Positions 44,812 to 55,985 of a stretch of 64,000 nucleotides of DNA are shown in pieces (the stretch's first letter is position 1; each line of letters starts with the position of its first letter). The position numbers and the translations under genes are program-made. The DNA is from Kineococcus aurantiacus. Its GTDB lineage: Bacteria > Actinomycetota > Actinomycetes > Actinomycetales > Kineococcaceae. The notes beneath the pieces are model-generated. The model was given only the letters and a program-made list of their open reading frames with translations, was not told the origin of the DNA and did not search any database. The stretch is taken from assembly GCF_013409345.1 (NCBI RefSeq), contig NZ_JACCBB010000001.1, positions 3,534,001-3,598,000 on the forward strand, written 5' to 3'.

Positions 44812-44931
44812 CCGCTCCTGTCGGCCGGATCGAGGTGGCCGGACCGAACGGCGTCACCTGGGGACGGGGGTCCCTCCACGGTGGGGCCCGTGTCCGGACT
44901 CGTGCCCGGGCACATCGTCGAAGGATCCCTC

Positions 44932-46110
44932 GTGCCGTTCCCGCTCGCCCACGCCGTCCGCCGCACCTCCAAGACCGTCCGCCTCGTCGCCGGGGGCACC
45001 TGCCTGGCCGCCGTCGTCGGCGGGACCGTCGCCTTCACGGCCCTCGACAAGGACGTCACCGTCGACGCCGACGGGCAGCGGACGCAGGCCAGCGCCTTCG
45101 GCGGCACCGTCGCCGACGTCCTGGAGAACCAGGGCATCAGCGTCGGGGAGCACGACATCGTCGCCCCCGCCGCCGACACCGAGATCACCGACGGCCAGAC
45201 CATCGTGGTCCGCTACGGCCGCCAGCTCACCCTCACCGTCGACGGTGAGACGAAGACCTACTGGACCACCGCCCAGACCGTCGACGCGGCCCTGGCCGAC
45301 CTCGACGTGCGCGCCGACGGCGCGAAGCTGTCGGCCTCGCGCTCGGAGCCGCTGGGCCGCCAGGGCCTCGCCCTGGACGTCACCACCCCCAAGGCCGTGA
45401 CCCTCGTCGCCGACGGCCAGACCCGGCAGGTCACGAGCACCGCCGCTGACGTGAACGCCCTGCTCGCCGAGAACGGCGTCACGGTGCGCGAGGGCGACGA
45501 GCTGTCCCACGCCGGCGCCGACCGGCTCGTCGCCGGCGCGACCGTGACCGTCGTGCGCGTCGACCGCTCCACCAGCACCGAGCAGGTGCCGCTGGCCCAC
45601 GGCTCGCGCACCGAGCGGACCGACGCCCTGTTCCAGGGCGAGAAGAAGGTCGTCACCGCCGGCGTCGACGGGTCCAAGACCGTCACCTACGCCGACGTCT
45701 TCCGCGACGGCGTCCGCGCCGAGCACACCGCCACCGGTGAGGTCGTCGACGTCGCGCCCGTCGAGGAGGTCGTCCAGGTCGGCACCAAGGCCAAGCCGAA
45801 GCCCGTCGTGGCGGCCGCGCCCGCCGCGCCCGTCGCGAGCGGTGGCGGCGGCGGGGGCTCGGTGGGCGGGGGCGCCGACGGCCTGAACTGGTCGGCCCTG
45901 GCCGCCTGCGAGTCCGGTGGCAACCCCTCCATCGTGTCCGCCAGCGGCAAGTACCACGGCCTGTACCAGTTCTCGGTGCAGACGTGGCGGGCCGTCGGCG
46001 GCAGCGGCCTGCCGAGCCAGGCCTCGGCCGGGGAGCAGACCTACCGCGCCAAGCTGCTCTACCAGCGCGCCGGTGCCGGACAATGGCCCGTGTGCGGCAA
46101 GAAGCTCTGA
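44932..46110 (+). CDS. rpfB: resuscitation-promoting factor RpfB
   Basis: 392 residues. An N-terminal membrane/signal segment ([20 protein letters not shown]) is followed by three DUF348 repeats (about 38-190), a G5 domain (about 205-285), an Ala/Pro and Gly-rich linker, and the C-terminal Rpf lysozyme-like domain with the catalytic glutamate in [10 protein letters not shown]. It cleaves peptidoglycan outside the cell and promotes regrowth from dormancy. The GTG at 44932 follows AAGGAT by 6 nt. The last 28 bp overlap ksgA. Confidence 0.95.
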   Translation: MPFPLAHAVRRTSKTVRLVAGGTCLAAVVGGTVAFTALDKDVTVDADGQRTQASAFGGTVADVLENQGISVGEHDIVAPAADTEITDGQTIVVRYGRQLTLTVDGETKTYWTTAQTVDAALADLDVRADGAKLSASRSEPLGRQGLALDVTTPKAVTLVADGQTRQVTSTAADVNALLAENGVTVREGDELSHAGADRLVAGATVTVVRVDRSTSTEQVPLAHGSRTERTDALFQGEKKVVTAGVDGSKTVTYADVFRDGVRAEHTATGEVVDVAPVEEVVQVGTKAKPKPVVAAAPAAPVASGGGGGGSVGGGADGLNWSALAACESGGNPSIVSASGKYHGLYQFSVQTWRAVGGSGLPSQASAGEQTYRAKLLYQRAGAGQWPVCGKKL

Positions 46111-46952
46111 GCTCCCTCCTGTCGGCCCGGGACGTCCGTGACCTGGCCGAGCGCCTCGGCGTGCGACCGACGAAGACCCTCGGGCAGAACTTCGTCGTCG
46201 ACGGCAACACCGTGCGGCGCATCGTCCGGGTCGCCGACCTCACCGCCGACGACGTCGTCGTGGAGGTCGGCCCCGGGCTGGGCTCGCTGACGCTGGCGCT
46301 GCTCGAGGTCGCCGACCGGGTCGTGGCCGTGGAGATCGACCCCGTGCTGGCCGCCGAGCTGCCCACGACGGTCGCCGCGCGGGCCCGCTCGGGCACGTCC
46401 TTCGAGGTCGTGCTCTCCGACGCCCTCGACGTCACCGAGCTGCCCGGCCCCGCGCCGACGGCGTTCGTGGCGAACCTGCCCTACAACGTCGCCGTCCCGG
46501 TCCTGCTGACCATGTTCGCCCGGTTCGGCTCCCTGCGCGGCGGGGTCGTCATGGTGCAGTCCGAGGTCGCCGACCGCCTCGTGGCCGGCCCCGGCAGCCG
46601 CACCTACGGCGTGCCCAGCGTCAAGACGGCCTGGTACGCCCACGCGCGGCGGGCCGGGTCGGTGCCGCCGCCGGTCTTCTGGCCGGTCCCGCGGGTCGAC
46701 TCCGGGCTCGTGGCCTTCACCCGCCGCCCGGCGCCGGAGACGTCCGCGACGCGCGAGGAGGTCTTCGCGGTCGTCGACGCCGCCTTCGCCCAGCGGCGCA
46801 AGACGCTGCGCGCGGCGCTGGCGGGGTGGGCCGGTTCGCCCGCGCGCGCCGAGGAGGTCCTGCGGGCCGCGGGCGTGGAACCGTCGGCGCGCGGGGAGCA
46901 GCTGACGGTCGAGGACTTCGCCCGCGTCGCGGCCGCGGCGAAGGAGTCCTGA
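46083..46952 (+). CDS. ksgA: 16S rRNA dimethyladenosine transferase
   Basis: 289 residues. KsgA/RsmA signatures are present: [16 protein letters not shown], the SAM-binding [11 protein letters not shown], the acidic EIDP, and the catalytic NLPYNVAVP. It dimethylates two adjacent adenines near the 3' end of 16S rRNA late in small-subunit assembly. The ATG lies inside the end of rpfB (28-bp overlap), implying translation coupled to or directly following rpfB. Confidence 0.96.
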   Translation: MARVRQEALSSLLSARDVRDLAERLGVRPTKTLGQNFVVDGNTVRRIVRVADLTADDVVVEVGPGLGSLTLALLEVADRVVAVEIDPVLAAELPTTVAARARSGTSFEVVLSDALDVTELPGPAPTAFVANLPYNVAVPVLLTMFARFGSLRGGVVMVQSEVADRLVAGPGSRTYGVPSVKTAWYAHARRAGSVPPPVFWPVPRVDSGLVAFTRRPAPETSATREEVFAVVDAAFAQRRKTLRAALAGWAGSPARAEEVLRAAGVEPSARGEQLTVEDFARVAAAAKES

Positions 46953-46954
46953 GG

Positions 46955-47881
46955 GTGGTCGCCGTCACCGCGCAGGCCCCCGCGAAGGTCAACCTGCTGC
47001 TGCAGGTGGGCCCGGTCCGCCCCGACGGGTACCACGACCTCGTGACCGTCTTCCAGGCCGTGTCGCTGCACGAGGAGGTCACCGTCACCCCCGCGCGGGA
47101 GTGGGGCGTCTCGGTGGAGCCGGCCGACGGCACCGACGTCTCGGGCGTCCCGCTGGACTCCTCCAACCTCGCCCTGCGCGCGGCGCGGCTGCTGGCCGAA
47201 CGCGCCGGGGTCGACGAGCCGGTGCACGTGCACGTGCGCAAGGGCGTGCCGGTGGCGGGGGGCATGGCGGGCGGCTCGGCCGACGCGGCCGCGGCCCTCG
47301 TCGCCTGCGACGCGCTGTGGCAGCTGCGCTCGGGGCTGGACGGGCTGGCCGAGCTGGGGGCCGAGCTGGGCTCGGACGTCCCCTTCGGCCTGCACGGGCG
47401 CACGGCGGTGGGCACCGGCCGCGGCGAGCAGCTGGTCCCGGTCCTGACGACGGCGTCCTTCGCGTGGGTGTTCGTGCTGGGCTCGGCGGGGTTGTCCACC
47501 CCGGCGGTCTTCGCCGAGTGCGACCGGCTGCGCGCGCTGGACGGGCGGGCCGACGCGCTCGGCGACGGGCGGCTGGAGGCCGTCGAGCTCGCGCTGCGCG
47601 GCGGTGACCCCGAGGAGCTGGGGGCGGCCCTGTCCAACGACCTGGCCGAGGCGGCCTGCTCGCTGGCCCCCGAGCTGGTCGCGACCCTGGCCGCGGGCCG
47701 GGAGGCGGGCGCGCTGGCGGGGGTGGTGTCGGGGTCGGGCCCGACGGTGGCGCTGCTGGCGGGGTCGGTGCCCGCGGCGCGCCGGCTGGCCCGTGAGCTG
47801 GCCCCCGTGGTGGGTGCCGGCCGGGTGCGGACGGCCACGGGCCCGGTGCCCGGGGCGCGGGTGCTCGAACCCCTCGTCTGA
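46955..47881 (+). CDS. ispE: 4-diphosphocytidyl-2-C-methyl-D-erythritol kinase
   Basis: 308 residues, GHMP kinase. The N-terminal APAKVNLLLQVGPVRPDGYH and the ATP-binding PVAGGMAGGSADAAAAL are diagnostic, with the C-terminal GSGPTVALL. It catalyses the ATP-dependent 2-phosphorylation step of the MEP isoprenoid pathway. The GTG at 46955 has AAGGAG 8 nt upstream and starts 2 bp after the ksgA stop. Confidence 0.96.
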   Translation: MVAVTAQAPAKVNLLLQVGPVRPDGYHDLVTVFQAVSLHEEVTVTPAREWGVSVEPADGTDVSGVPLDSSNLALRAARLLAERAGVDEPVHVHVRKGVPVAGGMAGGSADAAAALVACDALWQLRSGLDGLAELGAELGSDVPFGLHGRTAVGTGRGEQLVPVLTTASFAWVFVLGSAGLSTPAVFAECDRLRALDGRADALGDGRLEAVELALRGGDPEELGAALSNDLAEAACSLAPELVATLAAGREAGALAGVVSGSGPTVALLAGSVPAARRLARELAPVVGAGRVRTATGPVPGARVLEPLV

Positions 47882-47933
47882 GTCCGAGTCCGAGGCCGGG
47901 CCGGGGGCGAGCGGGCCGGCGCGTCAGGGCGCG

Positions 47934-48296
47934 TCAGGGGGCGTCGAGCAGGCGCAGCTCGTTCTCGGCCTCGTCGCGGTGCCGCACGGCCAGCGCCAGG
48001 CGCTCCTCGGCGAGGGCGTGCTCGCGCTCGGCGCGCTCCCGGGCGGCGTGCAGCCGCCGCAGCCGCGCCCGCTGGTCCCGGCGCAGCCGGCGGCCCGCGA
48101 GCCAGCCCTCGGCACGCTCGTGCAGCTGGCGCTGCTCCTCCACCCAGACCGCGATCTCCTGCTCGGCCAGGGACCCGTGCGCGGTGCGGGCGGTCTCGTC
48201 GGCCACGGCGAGCTCCTGCCCGGCCGTGACGAAGCGCCGCCACACCGCGTCCCGCTGCCTCAGCCGGTCCTCCGACGGGGGCTGCTGCGCGCTCAC
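47934..48296 (-). CDS. small coiled-coil protein, hypothetical
   Basis: 120 residues, almost entirely charged helix with heptad-like spacing (RRDQRARLRRLHAARERAER, LAEERLALAVRHRDEAENEL), so a coiled coil is likely. No family is recognised. It is on the minus strand, downstream of the ABC-F gene but separated from the ispE end by about 50 bp containing two copies of GCGTCAGGG. CATACT, 7 nt before the GTG, is a possible -10. Confidence 0.65.
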   Translation of the reverse strand: MSAQQPPSEDRLRQRDAVWRRFVTAGQELAVADETARTAHGSLAEQEIAVWVEEQRQLHERAEGWLAGRRLRRDQRARLRRLHAARERAEREHALAEERLALAVRHRDEAENELRLLDAP

Positions 48297-48348
48297 CCCG
48301 TGGAGTATGCCCCAGACCCTCCCCTCCGGTGAGGGCTGCGCGGGTGTC

Positions 48349-50136
<1,788 letters not shown>

Positions 50137-50142
50137 GGCACC

Positions 50143-50148
50143 AGGGTA
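50143..50148 (-). promoter_or_regulatory. candidate -10 element, leaderless ABC-F mRNA
   Basis: TACCCT on the minus strand is exactly 6 nt before the GTG at 50136. It argues for that start over the upstream ATG, which would lie before the promoter element. Confidence 0.4.
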
Positions 50149-50259
50149 GGCGCCCACGCGCATTGATCACTCTCCGTCGCCAAGGGTGACCATTGCGTCG
50201 AACGGGTGAGCCCAACCGGTCGATTCGTGCTCGGCGGGCGCGCACGCGGCTGTCACCAC

Positions 50260-50290
50260 TTGCGTCGTTCGGGTGGCCCTCTACTACTGT
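50260..50290 (+). promoter_or_regulatory. candidate promoter of the sugar transferase gene
   Basis: TTGCGT (50260-50265) is followed after 16 bp by TACTAC or after 19 bp by TACTGT (50285-50290). The second overlaps a locally A+T-richer patch. The predicted start near 50297 gives an 85-nt leader. Confidence 0.35.
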
Positions 50291-50339
50291 CTGCCACGCA
50301 CCGGTGGTCACTGCGTGGGGGCGTCCGGCCCCGGTGCCG

Positions 50340-50356
50340 CCCGTGGTGACCACGGG
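50340..50356 (+). promoter_or_regulatory. tight hairpin in the sugar transferase leader
   Basis: CCCGTGG-TGA-CCACGGG has perfect 7-bp arms around 3 nt, about 25 nt before the TTG start. A related GGTGGTCAC occurs just upstream. It could be a protein-binding dyad in DNA or an RNA hairpin near the ribosome-binding site. Confidence 0.4.
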
Positions 50357-50381
50357 CGAGGGACCAGGTCCAGGGGGGACT

Positions 50382-51965
50382 TTGAGCATCAGCGACGTGC
50401 CCGGCGCCAGGACGGCGCCGGGGGAGATCGACGACCAGCTCCTCGGCACATCCCCGGCGGACGAGGCCGCTGACGCAGCGCGCCGCGAGCGCCTGCTCGT
50501 GCCCCGCCAGCGCACCGCCCTCGGCGTGGCCGAGCGCGCACCCGCCTGGCAGCGCACCTACGTGCAGAAGATCGTCGCCGTCGACGCCCTGTCGGCCGCG
50601 CTCGCCGCGTTCGTCGGCTTCTTCGCCCGCTTCAACGGCTCGCCCGCCGACCTGGCCTCGACCTCCGGCCGGGCCGTCGTCGCGTGCGCGGTCCTGCTGC
50701 CGGTCCTGTGGGTCGTCGCGATGGGCGCCCTGCGCACCTACGAGCCCCGCTTCCTCGGCGTCGGTTCCGAGGAGTTCCACCGCGTCCTGACCGCCGGCCT
50801 GGCCGTCGTGGCCCTCGTCGGCACCAGCTCCTGGGCCTTCGGGCTCGAGATCGCCCGCGGGTACGTCGTCGTGGCCTTCCCCATCGCGATCCTGCTGACC
50901 CTCGTGGGCCGCTACTCCCTGCGCCAGCAGCTGCACGCCCGCCGCTCCCGCGGCGAGGCCGGCCAGACCGTCGTCGCCGTCGGCCACCGCGCCGCCGTGG
51001 CGGGCATGGCCCGGCAGCTGCACCGCGCCAGCTACCACGGCATGCGCATCGTCGGCGCCTGCGTCCCCGGCGGCCCGGGCAGCGCCGCCGACGACGCCGA
51101 GCTGCGCGAGCTGGGCATCCCCGTCATCGGCAGCCTCGACGACGTCCGGCACGCCGTCACCACCGTCGACGCCGACGTCGTCGCCGTCACGGCCTGCCCC
51201 GAGCTCGACGGCCCGGGCCTGCGCCGCCTGGGCTGGGAGCTGGAGGCCACCCGCGCCGACCTCGTCGTCGCCCCGGCCCTGACCGAGGTCATCGGGCCCC
51301 GCGTCGCGATCCGCCCCGTCTGCGGGCTGCCGCTGCTGCACGTCGAGCGCCCCGAGCTCGAAGGAGTCCGCCGCCTGGCCAAGACGACCGTCGACCGCGT
51401 CAGCGCCGGCCTGGCCCTGGTGGTCCTCAGCCCGCTGTTCCTCGTCCTGGCCCTCGCCATCAAGCTCGACAGCAGGGGCCCGGTCTTCTTCCAGCAGCAG
51501 CGCGTCGGCAAGGACGGCAAGTCCTTCCCGATGATGAAGTTCCGCTCGATGGTCACCGACGCCGAGAAGCTGCTCATCGACCTGCGCGAGTCCACCGACG
51601 GCAACGGCGTCCTGTTCAAGATGAAGGTCGACCCGCGCATCACCCGGATCGGCCGCTTCCTGCGCCGCTACTCGATCGACGAGCTGCCCCAGCTCATCAA
51701 CGTCGTCCGCGGCGAGATGTCCCTGGTCGGCCCCCGCCCGCCGCTGCAGAAGGAGGTCGACGAGTACGGCTACGACATGCGTCGGCGCCTGCTGGTCAAG
51801 CCGGGCCTGACGGGGCTGTGGCAGATCAACGGCCGCTCCGACCTCGACTGGGACGAGTCGGTGCGCCTCGACGTCCGCTACGTCGAGAACTGGTCCTTCA
51901 CGTTCGACTTCATGATCCTGTGGAAGACCGCCGGGGCCGTGCTCCGCGGTCGCGGGGCGTACTGA
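50382..51965 (+). CDS. polyprenyl-phosphate sugar-1-phosphate transferase (WbaP/exopolysaccharide type)
   Basis: 527 residues. An N-terminal membrane region (from about residue 58), a CoA-binding-like middle domain, and a C-terminal bacterial sugar transferase domain starting at the helix RVSAGLALVVLSPLFLVLAL. Signatures KFRSMVTDAE, DELPQLINVVRGEMSLVGPRP and KPGLTGLWQINGRSD are complete. It loads the first sugar phosphate onto the lipid carrier for exopolysaccharide synthesis. The TTG at 50382 has GGGGGGA upstream and gives the only start with a good site. The start of the polymer cluster is not adjacent. Confidence 0.9.
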   Translation: MSISDVPGARTAPGEIDDQLLGTSPADEAADAARRERLLVPRQRTALGVAERAPAWQRTYVQKIVAVDALSAALAAFVGFFARFNGSPADLASTSGRAVVACAVLLPVLWVVAMGALRTYEPRFLGVGSEEFHRVLTAGLAVVALVGTSSWAFGLEIARGYVVVAFPIAILLTLVGRYSLRQQLHARRSRGEAGQTVVAVGHRAAVAGMARQLHRASYHGMRIVGACVPGGPGSAADDAELRELGIPVIGSLDDVRHAVTTVDADVVAVTACPELDGPGLRRLGWELEATRADLVVAPALTEVIGPRVAIRPVCGLPLLHVERPELEGVRRLAKTTVDRVSAGLALVVLSPLFLVLALAIKLDSRGPVFFQQQRVGKDGKSFPMMKFRSMVTDAEKLLIDLRESTDGNGVLFKMKVDPRITRIGRFLRRYSIDELPQLINVVRGEMSLVGPRPPLQKEVDEYGYDMRRRLLVKPGLTGLWQINGRSDLDWDESVRLDVRYVENWSFTFDFMILWKTAGAVLRGRGAY

Positions 51966-51972
51966 CCCCCGC

Positions 51973-52527
51973 TCACCGCTCGAAGGGCGCCGAGACCCGC
52001 CGCAGCAACGTGGCGAGGGCTCGGCGCTCTTCGCGTCCCAGGACGTCGAGCATGCGGTGCTCGGCCTCGACGAGGTCGGCCAGCGCGGCGTCCACGACGG
52101 CCGACCCGGCCGCGGTGAGCCGCACCCGCACGCTGCGCCGGTCGGCGGGGTCCGGGCGGCGCTCCACGAGGCCGCGGCCGGCGAGGCGGTCCACCCGGTT
52201 GGTCATCGTCCCGCTCGCCACGAGGGTCTCCACCAGCAGCTGACCGGGCGACAGCTCGTGCGGGGAGCCCGCGCGGCGCAGCGCGGCCAGCACGTCGAAC
52301 TCCCACGTCTCCAGCTCGTGCGCGGCGAAGGCGTCGCGCCGCAACCGGTCCAGGTGCCGGGCCAGGCGCGCCACCCGGGACAGCACCTCCAGGGGCTCGA
52401 CGTCCAGCTGCGGGGCCTCGCGCCGCCACGCGGCGACGATGAGGTCGACCTCGTCGCCGCCCGCCGCCCCACCCGGCGCCGCGTCCGGTGCTCCGCCCGG
52501 TGCCGGGTGCGGGGACCCCGTCGTCAC
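51973..52527 (-). CDS. MarR-family transcriptional regulator
   Basis: 184 residues. MarR winged helix: LETWEFDVLAALRRAGSPHE, LSPGQLLVETLVASGTMTNRVDRLAGRGLV, and the wing RRPDPADRRSVRVRLTAAG. The GTG start overlaps the stop of the upstream TetR gene (GTGA), so the two regulators are made together. No transporter or enzyme gene accompanies them, and the target is unknown. Confidence 0.9.
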   Translation of the reverse strand: MTTGSPHPAPGGAPDAAPGGAAGGDEVDLIVAAWRREAPQLDVEPLEVLSRVARLARHLDRLRRDAFAAHELETWEFDVLAALRRAGSPHELSPGQLLVETLVASGTMTNRVDRLAGRGLVERRPDPADRRSVRVRLTAAGSAVVDAALADLVEAEHRMLDVLGREERRALATLLRRVSAPFER

Positions 52528-53180
52528 AGCGCCCGGTCCTCGGGGTCGGCGAGCCGCGCCCGCGGCGACAGGCGCGGTTCGGGCTCCAGGGCGCTCAGCC
52601 CGTTCCAGGCCAGGTTCACCAGGTGCGCGGCGACCTCCTCCTTCGCCGGCTCGCGCGTGTCCAGCCACCACTGGCCCGTCATCGCGACCATCCCCACGAG
52701 CATCTGGGCGTACATGCCCGAGCGCTCGGGGGCGTAGCCGCGGGCCGCGAAGGCGTCGACGAGCAGGTGCTCGACCTGCCGGGCGATGTCGGAGATGAGG
52801 CTGGCGAAGGTGCCCGTCGCCTGGTGGGCCGGGGAGTCGCGCACCAGGATGCGGAACCCGTCGGTGGACCCCTCGATGTAGTCCAGCAGGGCGATCGTGG
52901 CCCGCTCCAGCAGCGTGCGGGGGGCCCCGCGGCCCGACAGCGAGCGCGTGATGGCCCCCAGCAGCGCGGCGATCTCGCGGTCCACGACGACCGCGTACAG
53001 CCCCTCCTTGCCGCCGAAGTGCTCGTAGACGACCGGTTTGGAGACACCGGCCGCGGCCGCGATCTCCTCCACCGTGGTGCCCTCGACGCCCTTGCCGGCG
53101 AACAGCGAACGGCCCACCCCGATGAGCTGCTCACGGCGCTCCCCACCCGTCATCCGGGCGCGGGGACGGGGCGGGGTCAC
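52524..53180 (-). CDS. TetR-family transcriptional regulator
   Basis: 218 residues. N-terminal TetR helix-turn-helix (RREQLIGVGRSLFAGKGVEG, VEEIAAAAGVSKPVVYEHFG) and a long helical ligand domain with SLISDIARQVEHLLVDAFAARG. The GTG at 53180 lies 6 nt after CAGGAT, a near-consensus -10; an ATG at 53153 is the alternative. It is coupled to the MarR gene and divergent from tRNA-Gln. Confidence 0.9.
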   Translation of the reverse strand: MTPPRPRARMTGGERREQLIGVGRSLFAGKGVEGTTVEEIAAAAGVSKPVVYEHFGGKEGLYAVVVDREIAALLGAITRSLSGRGAPRTLLERATIALLDYIEGSTDGFRILVRDSPAHQATGTFASLISDIARQVEHLLVDAFAARGYAPERSGMYAQMLVGMVAMTGQWWLDTREPAKEEVAAHLVNLAWNGLSALEPEPRLSPRARLADPEDRAL

Positions 53181-53249
53181 GGGGTCATCCTGCCGGACGG
53201 GCGTCCGGGCCCCGGCGGCGAGCCTGGCAGGATGGGGGCGCATCGACCG

Positions 53250-53321
53250 TCCCGGGTGGTGTAACGGCAGCACGGCGGGTTTTGGTCCCGTCCAGTAGGG
53301 GTTCGAATCCTCTCCCGGGAG
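53250..53321 (+). tRNA. tRNA-Gln (anticodon UUG)
   Basis: A 72-nt cloverleaf: acceptor TCCCGGG/CCCGGGA, D arm GTGT...GCAC, anticodon stem GCGGG/CCCGT with loop TTTTGGT (anticodon TTG, reading CAA and CAG by wobble), T arm AGGGG-TTCGAAT-CCTCT, and discriminator G. The 3' CCA is not encoded. CAGGAT at 53228-53233 could be the -10. A small CACCC...GGGTG hairpin (53324-53338) follows. Confidence 0.95.
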
Positions 53322-53362
53322 CTCACCCCGAGCGGGTGTCCGGACGGGCCCCCCGGGGCCGT

Positions 53363-53368
53363 TATCCT
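53363..53368 (+). promoter_or_regulatory. candidate -10 element for glmU
   Basis: TATCCT, the only TANNNT in the gap after tRNA-Gln. Transcription would start near 53375, leaving a leader of about 77 nt before the glmU GTG. Confidence 0.35.
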
Positions 53369-53451
53369 CGGCGTGTCCGTCGACGCCACCGGCCGGTCCG
53401 ACCCCGCACCCGGGCGGACCGACCGGACGAGCCGCGAGGAGCGCGCCCCGC

Positions 53452-54963
53452 GTGACCACCGCCCAGCCCACCGCCGCACCCGCCACCGCACCCGCCGCCG
53501 CACCCGCCGCCCCCGTCGCCGTCGTCGTGCTGGCCGCGGGCGAGGGCACCCGGATGAAGTCCGCCACCCCCAAGGTGCTGCACCCGCTCGGGGGACGCCC
53601 CCTCGTGGGGCACGCGCTGCGCGCCGCGCGCGCCGCCGGTCCCGAGCACCTCGTCGTGGTGCTGCGGCACCAGGCCGACCGGGTGCGGGAGGCGGTGCAG
53701 GCCCAGGACCCCGCCGTCCTGGTCGCCCTGCAGGACGACGTCCCGGGCACCGGGCGCGCCGTCCAGTGCGGTCTGGGGGCCCTGCCGGCGGACCTGACGG
53801 GCACGGTGCTGGTCACCTACGGCGACGTCCCGCTGCTGTCGGGCCCGACCCTGACGCAGCTGGCGCGGGCCCACGCCGACGGCGGCAACGCCGCGACCGT
53901 CCTGACGGCCGAGCTGGACGACCCCACCGGCTACGGCCGCGTCCTGCGCGACGAGCGCGGCGTCGCCGGCGTCGTCGAGCACAAGGACGCCACCGCCGAG
54001 CAGCGCGCCGTGCGCGAGGTGAACTCTGGCATCTACGCCTTCGACGTCGCCGCGCTGCGCCCGGCGCTGGAGCGCGTCGGCCGGGACAACGCCGCCGGCG
54101 AGGTCTACCTCACCGACGTCCTGGCGATCCTGCGCGCCGACGGGGCCCGCGTGGAGGGCCTGGCGCTGGAGGACGAGTGGGAGATCCGCGGCGTCAACGA
54201 CCGCGCCCAGCTCGCCGACCTCGCCGCCGAGGCCAACCGCCGCACCCTGCGCCGCTGGATGCTGGCGGGCGTCACCGTCGTGGACCCCGCGACCACGTGG
54301 GTCGACGACGACGTCGAGCTCGCCGCCGACGTCACGCTCCGGCCCGGGGTGCAGCTGCACGGCACCACCCGCGTGGCCACCGGCGCCGTCGTCGGTCCCG
54401 ACTGCACCCTCACCGACGTCGAGGTCGGCGCCGGGGCGGTCGTCGAACGCACCCACGGGTCCTCCGCCGTCGTCGGCGCCGGGGCCCAGGTCGGTCCCTT
54501 CGCCTTCCTGCGCCCGGGCACCCGCCTGGGCGAGGACGGCAAGATCGGGACGTTCGTGGAGACGAAGAACGCCACCATCGGCCGGGGCTCGAAGGTCCCG
54601 CACCTGTCCTACGTCGGGGACGCCACCATCGGTGAGCACTCCAACATCGGGGCGGCGTCGGTCTTCGTGAACTACGACGGCGTCCGCAAGGCGCGCACCA
54701 CCGTCGGCAGCCACGTGCGGATGGGGTCGGACAACATGTACGTCGCGCCGGTGACCGTCGGCGACGGCGCCTACTCCGGGGCCGGCACCGTGATCCGCAA
54801 GGACGTCCCCGCCGGGGCGCTCGCGATCAACGTGGCCCCGCAGCGCAACCTCGAGGGCTGGACCCTGGAGAAGCGCGCAGGAACCCCCGCGGCCGAGGCG
54901 GCGCAGCGGGCGCAGGACAACAGCTCCGACGGGGCAAGGGCCGAAGGGCAGGAGACCGACTGA
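53452..54963 (+). CDS. glmU: bifunctional GlmU (UDP-GlcNAc pyrophosphorylase / GlcN-1-P acetyltransferase)
   Basis: 503 residues. After an Ala/Pro/Thr-rich lead encoded by a near-tandem repeat, the uridylyltransferase domain starts with [14 protein letters not shown] and contains [10 protein letters not shown] and TYGDVPLL. A hexapeptide-repeat acetyltransferase follows ([33 protein letters not shown]). It makes UDP-GlcNAc for peptidoglycan. The GTG at 53452 has GAGGAG about 10 nt upstream. It is coupled to prs by TGATG. Confidence 0.96.
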   Translation: MTTAQPTAAPATAPAAAPAAPVAVVVLAAGEGTRMKSATPKVLHPLGGRPLVGHALRAARAAGPEHLVVVLRHQADRVREAVQAQDPAVLVALQDDVPGTGRAVQCGLGALPADLTGTVLVTYGDVPLLSGPTLTQLARAHADGGNAATVLTAELDDPTGYGRVLRDERGVAGVVEHKDATAEQRAVREVNSGIYAFDVAALRPALERVGRDNAAGEVYLTDVLAILRADGARVEGLALEDEWEIRGVNDRAQLADLAAEANRRTLRRWMLAGVTVVDPATTWVDDDVELAADVTLRPGVQLHGTTRVATGAVVGPDCTLTDVEVGAGAVVERTHGSSAVVGAGAQVGPFAFLRPGTRLGEDGKIGTFVETKNATIGRGSKVPHLSYVGDATIGEHSNIGAASVFVNYDGVRKARTTVGSHVRMGSDNMYVAPVTVGDGAYSGAGTVIRKDVPAGALAINVAPQRNLEGWTLEKRAGTPAAEAAQRAQDNSSDGARAEGQETD

Positions 54964-55940
54964 TGACCGGAATCACCACCACGGGCGAGAAGCGGATGGT
55001 GCTCATCTCCGGGCGCGCGCACCCGGAGCTGGCGGAGGAGGTCTCCCGCGCCCTGGGCGCCGAGCTCGTCCCGACCAGCGCCTACGACTTCGCGAACTCG
55101 GAGATCTACGTCCGCTTCGAGGAGAGCGTGCGCGGTTCGGACGCGTTCGTCATCCAGAGCCACACGGCGAACGTCAACCAGTGGATCATGGAACACCTGA
55201 TCATGGTCGACGCGCTGAAGCGGGCCTCGGCCAAGCGCATCACCGTCGTCGCGCCGTTCTACGGGTACGCCCGGCAGGACAAGAAGGGACGCGGCCGCGA
55301 GCCGATCTCGGCCCGCCTCATCGCGGACATGTTCAAGACCGCCGGCGCCGACCGCCTCATGTCGGTCGACCTGCACACCGCGCAGATCCAGGGGTTCTTC
55401 GACGGTCCCGTCGACCACCTGTGGGCGCTGCCGATCCTGGCCGACCACGTCGGCAAGCGCGTCGACCGCTCCAACATCACCATCGTGTCCCCCGACGCGG
55501 GCCGGGTCCGGGTGGCGGACCTGTGGTCGGACCGCCTCGGCGCGCCGCTGGCGATCATCCACAAGCGCCGCGACCCGAACGTGCCGAACCAGGTCAAGGT
55601 GCACGAGGTCGTCGGGGACGTCGAGGGCCGCACCTGCGTGCTCGTCGACGACCTCATCGACACCGCCGGCACGATCGTGCAGGCCGCCGAGGCCCTCAAG
55701 GCCAACGGCGCCGCCGACGTCATCGCGACCGCCACCCACGCGGTGCTGTCGGGCCCGGCGGTGGACCGGCTGAAGAACTCCCCGATCTCCGAGCTCGTCG
55801 TGACGAACACGCTGCCGATCACGCAGTCGCAGCAGTTCCCGCAGCTGACGGTGCTGTCCATCGCGCCGCTGCTGGCCCGCGCGATCCGCGAGGTCTTCGA
55901 CGACGGGTCGGTGACGAGCCTGTTCGACGGGCACAGCTGA
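54963..55940 (+). CDS. prs: ribose-phosphate pyrophosphokinase
   Basis: 325 residues. PRPP synthetase signatures: FYGYARQDKKGRGREPIS, SVDLHTAQIQGFF, VSPDAGRVRVADLW and the PRPP-binding loop CVLVDDLIDTAGTI. It makes PRPP for purine, pyrimidine, His and Trp synthesis. The ATG at 54963 overlaps the glmU stop. A strong 17-bp hairpin follows 6 bp after the stop. Confidence 0.97.
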   Translation: MTGITTTGEKRMVLISGRAHPELAEEVSRALGAELVPTSAYDFANSEIYVRFEESVRGSDAFVIQSHTANVNQWIMEHLIMVDALKRASAKRITVVAPFYGYARQDKKGRGREPISARLIADMFKTAGADRLMSVDLHTAQIQGFFDGPVDHLWALPILADHVGKRVDRSNITIVSPDAGRVRVADLWSDRLGAPLAIIHKRRDPNVPNQVKVHEVVGDVEGRTCVLVDDLIDTAGTIVQAAEALKANGAADVIATATHAVLSGPAVDRLKNSPISELVVTNTLPITQSQQFPQLTVLSIAPLLARAIREVFDDGSVTSLFDGHS

Positions 55941-55946
55941 GGTCCG

Positions 55947-55985
55947 CCCGCTCCTCCGGCGCGCTCGGCGCGCCGGAGGAGCGGG
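55947..55985 (+). terminator. perfect 17-bp hairpin after prs
   Basis: Arms 55947-55963 and 55969-55985 are exact reverse complements with a 5-nt loop (CTCGG). No U-tract follows, as usual for actinobacterial terminators. The right arm abuts the TAGACT element that probably starts the rplY transcript. Confidence 0.75.

Noticed and set aside
44738-44931. Possible cyclic-di-AMP (ydaO) riboswitch before rpfB
   Set aside because: The conserved ydaO core was not recognisable by eye; only a promoter and a tatD-end hairpin could be supported.
47923-47938. GTCAGG repeated at 10 bp near the ispE end
   Set aside because: It resembles the kdp array but sits across the end of a coding region, with no promoter beside it. 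Likely chance.
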